Shown here in pieces: positions 60,665 to 64,000 of a DNA stretch of 64,000 nt. This stretch comes from Clitoria ternatea. Lineage: Eukaryota > Streptophyta > Magnoliopsida > Fabales > Fabaceae. Position numbers and translations under genes: made by a program. A model generated the notes under the pieces. The model saw only the letters and a program-made list of their open reading frames with translations. It did not search any database and was not told where the DNA came from. The stretch covers positions 94,496,001 through 94,560,000 of the forward strand of contig CM075676.1 in assembly GCA_037962975.1 (NCBI GenBank), given 5' to 3'. Positions within the stretch are counted from its first letter, which is position 1. Each line of letters begins with the position of its first letter.

Positions 60665-63600
60665 TAGATAAATAAATAAAAATCAATCAATCAATCAATA
60701 TAAATTAAATACTAATAAATATATATACGAAAAAGCAGTCTCTGCATGATATTGCGATACTCACTCATCACTCAACCAACATTTTTTACATTTCAGCTTT
60801 CGTTCTGTTGGGAAATTGGAATACTCCAATTTCCTAATTCACCAAAATACCCTTCCAATTTTTTTAACTAAATATATTCAGGGGACACTACATTTATTTT
60901 TTGGTGCGTGTACTATCCACATACACTATATCCCACCACTAACCTACGCCATAAATTCACAATAGTGCCCATTCCTGCATGACAATATCTTAGGTACTTT
61001 GTGTTGTCTATTTCTCCTTATTAATTGTCTTATTTTTTAGCAAAATTTTCATTATATATATGTTACATGTTTTAAGTACAATTTGAATGGTAATTAATCA
61101 ACCGGGTGCTTAAAATCTTGATTAATGATTTTTTTACTTTTTTTGATACTCAATTACTATTTTTAAAGAGTGAATATTTTGATTGATTGATTTATTTATT
61201 TTGCTTTTATGAAATGATAATCATTAATTTTGTTTAGATAGATATTTTTATTTCTGGAAAAGGGACAAAATATCCATACAGGAGCTTGTTCAGGAGTCAC
61301 GATTGGATAATGGGTAGTGTTAATTTTTGTTGGCATGGAAGTACGGCAGAGACACACATGGGTGATCACTGATCAGAGTCAACAAGGGTGACATGGTCAA
61401 TTAATATTGCTTGTCCCACAAATTAGTTTATTTTTATTATTATGAAGGGGGGAAAGTGAAGCTTCATATATGCATGAAAATATTTCCAAGTGGTTCACTT
61501 TTTAGAGGGAGATATTTCACATCTTATTTGTTGCACACAATGATAGTGCTGAACAGTGATTCTTCCTCATTGATGCCACTCACTTCTTCATCTGCAATTG
61601 GTTTAGCTTATATTGCACACCCGACACATTAATAATGTTTGCTTGCTTTCTTCTACACTTAAAAGGGGTGAAAAATTTAGATGATCAACATGGTTTTATG
61701 GTGGTTGGTTTTCTTCCATATATGGTGCTGTACTTAAAAGATGTTGCTGCTTTAAGCAAATTTATGGTTCAGGGGGGGAAATAGGCAAATTTGTTTTACC
61801 AATGTGTACACTCCTTTTGCCTTGTATATTTTAATTAATCCACAACATTGGATGAATTGTAAGATTCCAACCGAATAAGAAGTTTAATATTATAATATTA
61901 TGGAAACGAAAAGATAAAGGTGGGATTATAGTTGAAATGAAAAAGACATATGCCAAATGGTAGAGATAAGGAGGTGCCGCCGACGAAACGAAAATAATGG
62001 CAAACGCTTACCATGCTACACTTGTTTCTTAGTGCCTCTCAATTTTTATTAACTTCAAATTTCTATACCCACTTTAAAATCTCCATCACATATCAGATCA
62101 ATAATAAAATTTTAATTGTGATATCGAATGGACGGTAATTATTATTCAGTCTCAAATAAAATTCTTTATAAATAAAGATATATATGGTTAATAAAAAAAT
62201 TTAAAATTACTATGATTGTATATTTGCTATTTTTAAAAACATATTACTATTTTTTATTCTGGTATATAACAATATAAATCAATAACATGTGATTAATATT
62301 TTTTTTTTATTTTGTCCACCTACACTAATTAAGAAAATTAAATTGCAACAAGAGCGGTTATTCAAGTGACGTTTTTTTAAGTCTAGATGTTGAATAATGC
62401 AATCAATTGTTATGTTTTGTTTGTAGAAACTATTCAGCTTGCGCTGAAGAATTAATCTCAAAACATTCACAAAAGTATCAAAATTAAAATATGCACAGAA
62501 GATTAAAATGTGCCCAATTACATATTCATCAACATGTATGTATGACTTGCAAACAACCAATTTCCATCCAATGGTCCTTTTTAGTATATTAATGGCACAA
62601 TAATCTAACAACCAAAGTTTCATTTAGGTTGAAAATTAATGTGTTTGACAAAACATTTATAAAAAATCAAACATGTAAATTTACAATCAACAACAAATAA
62701 TATGCTTCAGGAATTTATCTTTTCATCAACTGCATCAAACTAACTCTGTTAGTAATTATATTGGTTCATTCAGACTTTAATTATGTGTATGAAGAGACTA
62801 ATTTTTGTTCTGGTGAGAAGATACCTTGTTGTTCACCAAAGAAAAACTTGTATGATTTCCATGGTTGAATTATAACATATTTATTTAAATGTTTAAACAC
62901 GCAAACAGAGGTTTTGTAAAATGCAAAAAAAAAATAAAATTATACGGTCAAACAAAATTTTAATTATTTTAAATAATATAAAAAAATTAATATTAATTTT
63001 TAAATTTTTTATTTTCATAATTTTATTTTCCCAACTGCATATCAAATAACTTAATCATTATCTAATTCGAGGAGAAGGAGTAAGGTTAAATGTTTCCAGA
63101 TCCGGGTTTTAATGTTCTCTGTTGGGTGATTTTAAACTGTAGAAAGAAACTAACAAGCCAAAGGTATCTTAAATGTGACCCATGTGCTAACTATCTCAAC
63201 TCCCAAGAGTAAAACCCCATAAATTAAGCTGAACCCAACAGTTTAAATACAAAAAACTGTTCCTTATCTCCATGTATAAGGATAAAGATAATAAATAAAT
63301 GAAAGAGATCGATGAAATGAAATGAAACAAATGATATGTCATGTGATGAAAGAAAACAGTTTTTTGTCTTTCTTTTTTTAACTTGAGATTAGATAAATCA
63401 TATAGCAGGTAGTGTGTAATCCTTTGAAAGGCATAAAAGTTAGGTTATTCCAAGTGGGTATGCATTTGAAAGAAGAAAGAAAAGCGCGTCACAATCAGTT
63501 GAAAAATATGAATCAGTAGTAGTGATATTGTAGTTAATTAACACCATTATTGGTTTGGCTGTTTCATCAAGAATTTTCTATTAGTGGCCATCGTTCACCA

Positions 63601-64000
63601 ACAATTATTATACCCTTTGTGGTCCTTCTTCTTATCAATCATGACATCAAAAAATCATTGCATTCCTTCCTCATCGCCTTATGTTTCCTTGCTCTCTATA
63701 ATTGTCCAAATTACTATGTGAAATAATTACCCACAAAAGAAGAGATTTTGTGTCAAGGTTAGTCTAAACCCCTAACAATTATCATTAATATAGAATGCAC
63801 CAAATTTATCTTCTTTATCTCCCCTGTTTTTCTGTATTTTGGACACGTTTTCTCTGTTATTTCTAACAATCACAATATTTAGAATGTATATTATTTACCT
63901 TCAATCAATTCAAACTTATCTCAATTTTTGATAAATGTTACCTACGCACTTGAATTATAAATCAGCAAAAGTATCATCTTAGTTTAATATAAGTTGAATA
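60665..64000. other. Intergenic DNA upstream of the VIN3-like gene, no supported gene
   Basis: AT-rich. The minus-strand frame at 62279-62623 (114 codons) and the plus-strand frame at 61411-61632 show no recognised domain. A tandem ATCAATCAATCAATC run is near 60682-60700. I see no RNA gene. Confidence 0.55.

Noticed and set aside
62279..62623. 114-codon minus-strand frame
   Set aside because: No domain recognised, AT-rich composition, no splice partners or promoter signs. It could be chance or a decayed gene.

Overview
This is nuclear DNA from a flowering plant, most likely a legume (Phaseoleae-like: bean, cowpea or a relative). The evidence is GT-AG introns, a plastid-targeted Rubisco small-subunit gene, a plant-only VEL/VIN3-like gene, a Tnp2-type CACTA element and AT-rich intergenic DNA. 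The legume placement is an inference from overall similarity of the genes and repeats. I found no rRNA, tRNA, CRISPR array or bacterial-type operon.

Three host genes lie in the right-hand third. A U4/U6.U5 snRNP 27 kDa-like splicing protein is at 44336-44920 (+). A three-exon RbcS of the divergent T-type is at 50984-52017 (-). A four-exon VIN3-like (VEL family, Polycomb-associated) gene is at 55871-60524 (-), predicted at 745 aa. They are ordinary housekeeping, photosynthetic and chromatin genes with no evident functional link to each other.

The left two-thirds is transposon-on-transposon. An old L1-type LINE (+) is split into 13440-16026 and 33381-35690. The splitting insertion is a solo LTR, LTR-C (16027-33380). 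LTR-C is itself split by a 14.0-kb CACTA element (18217-32247, TSD AGT). The CACTA transposase is split by another solo LTR of the same family as LTR-C, LTR-B (24869-27838, TSD ACTTA). To the left, LTR-A (6780-12996, TSD GCTAG) is split by an unrelated solo LTR, LTR-G (9022-12198, TSD TACTG). To the right, LTR-D (38101-44070) is split by solo LTR-E (40335-43528, TSD TCGTT/TCGGT) and ends 265 bp before the snRNP gene. A smaller GC-rich solo LTR-F (53806-54697, TSD TTTTT) lies between RbcS and the VIN3-like gene. All seven LTRs appear solo, with no gag-pol seen.

The most unusual signal is in the related LTRs A, B, C and D. Each carries a short-palindrome array whose palindrome sequence differs between copies: CTCGCTCAAGCGAG in A, TGAATCGATTCA in B, TGACGCTACGCGTCA in D and, decayed, in C. 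The layout is kept: about 6-bp arms, units in couplets 18-22 bp apart, and couplets every about 45-75 bp. The same LTRs share a block with reiterated GTCCTACTTGAC.
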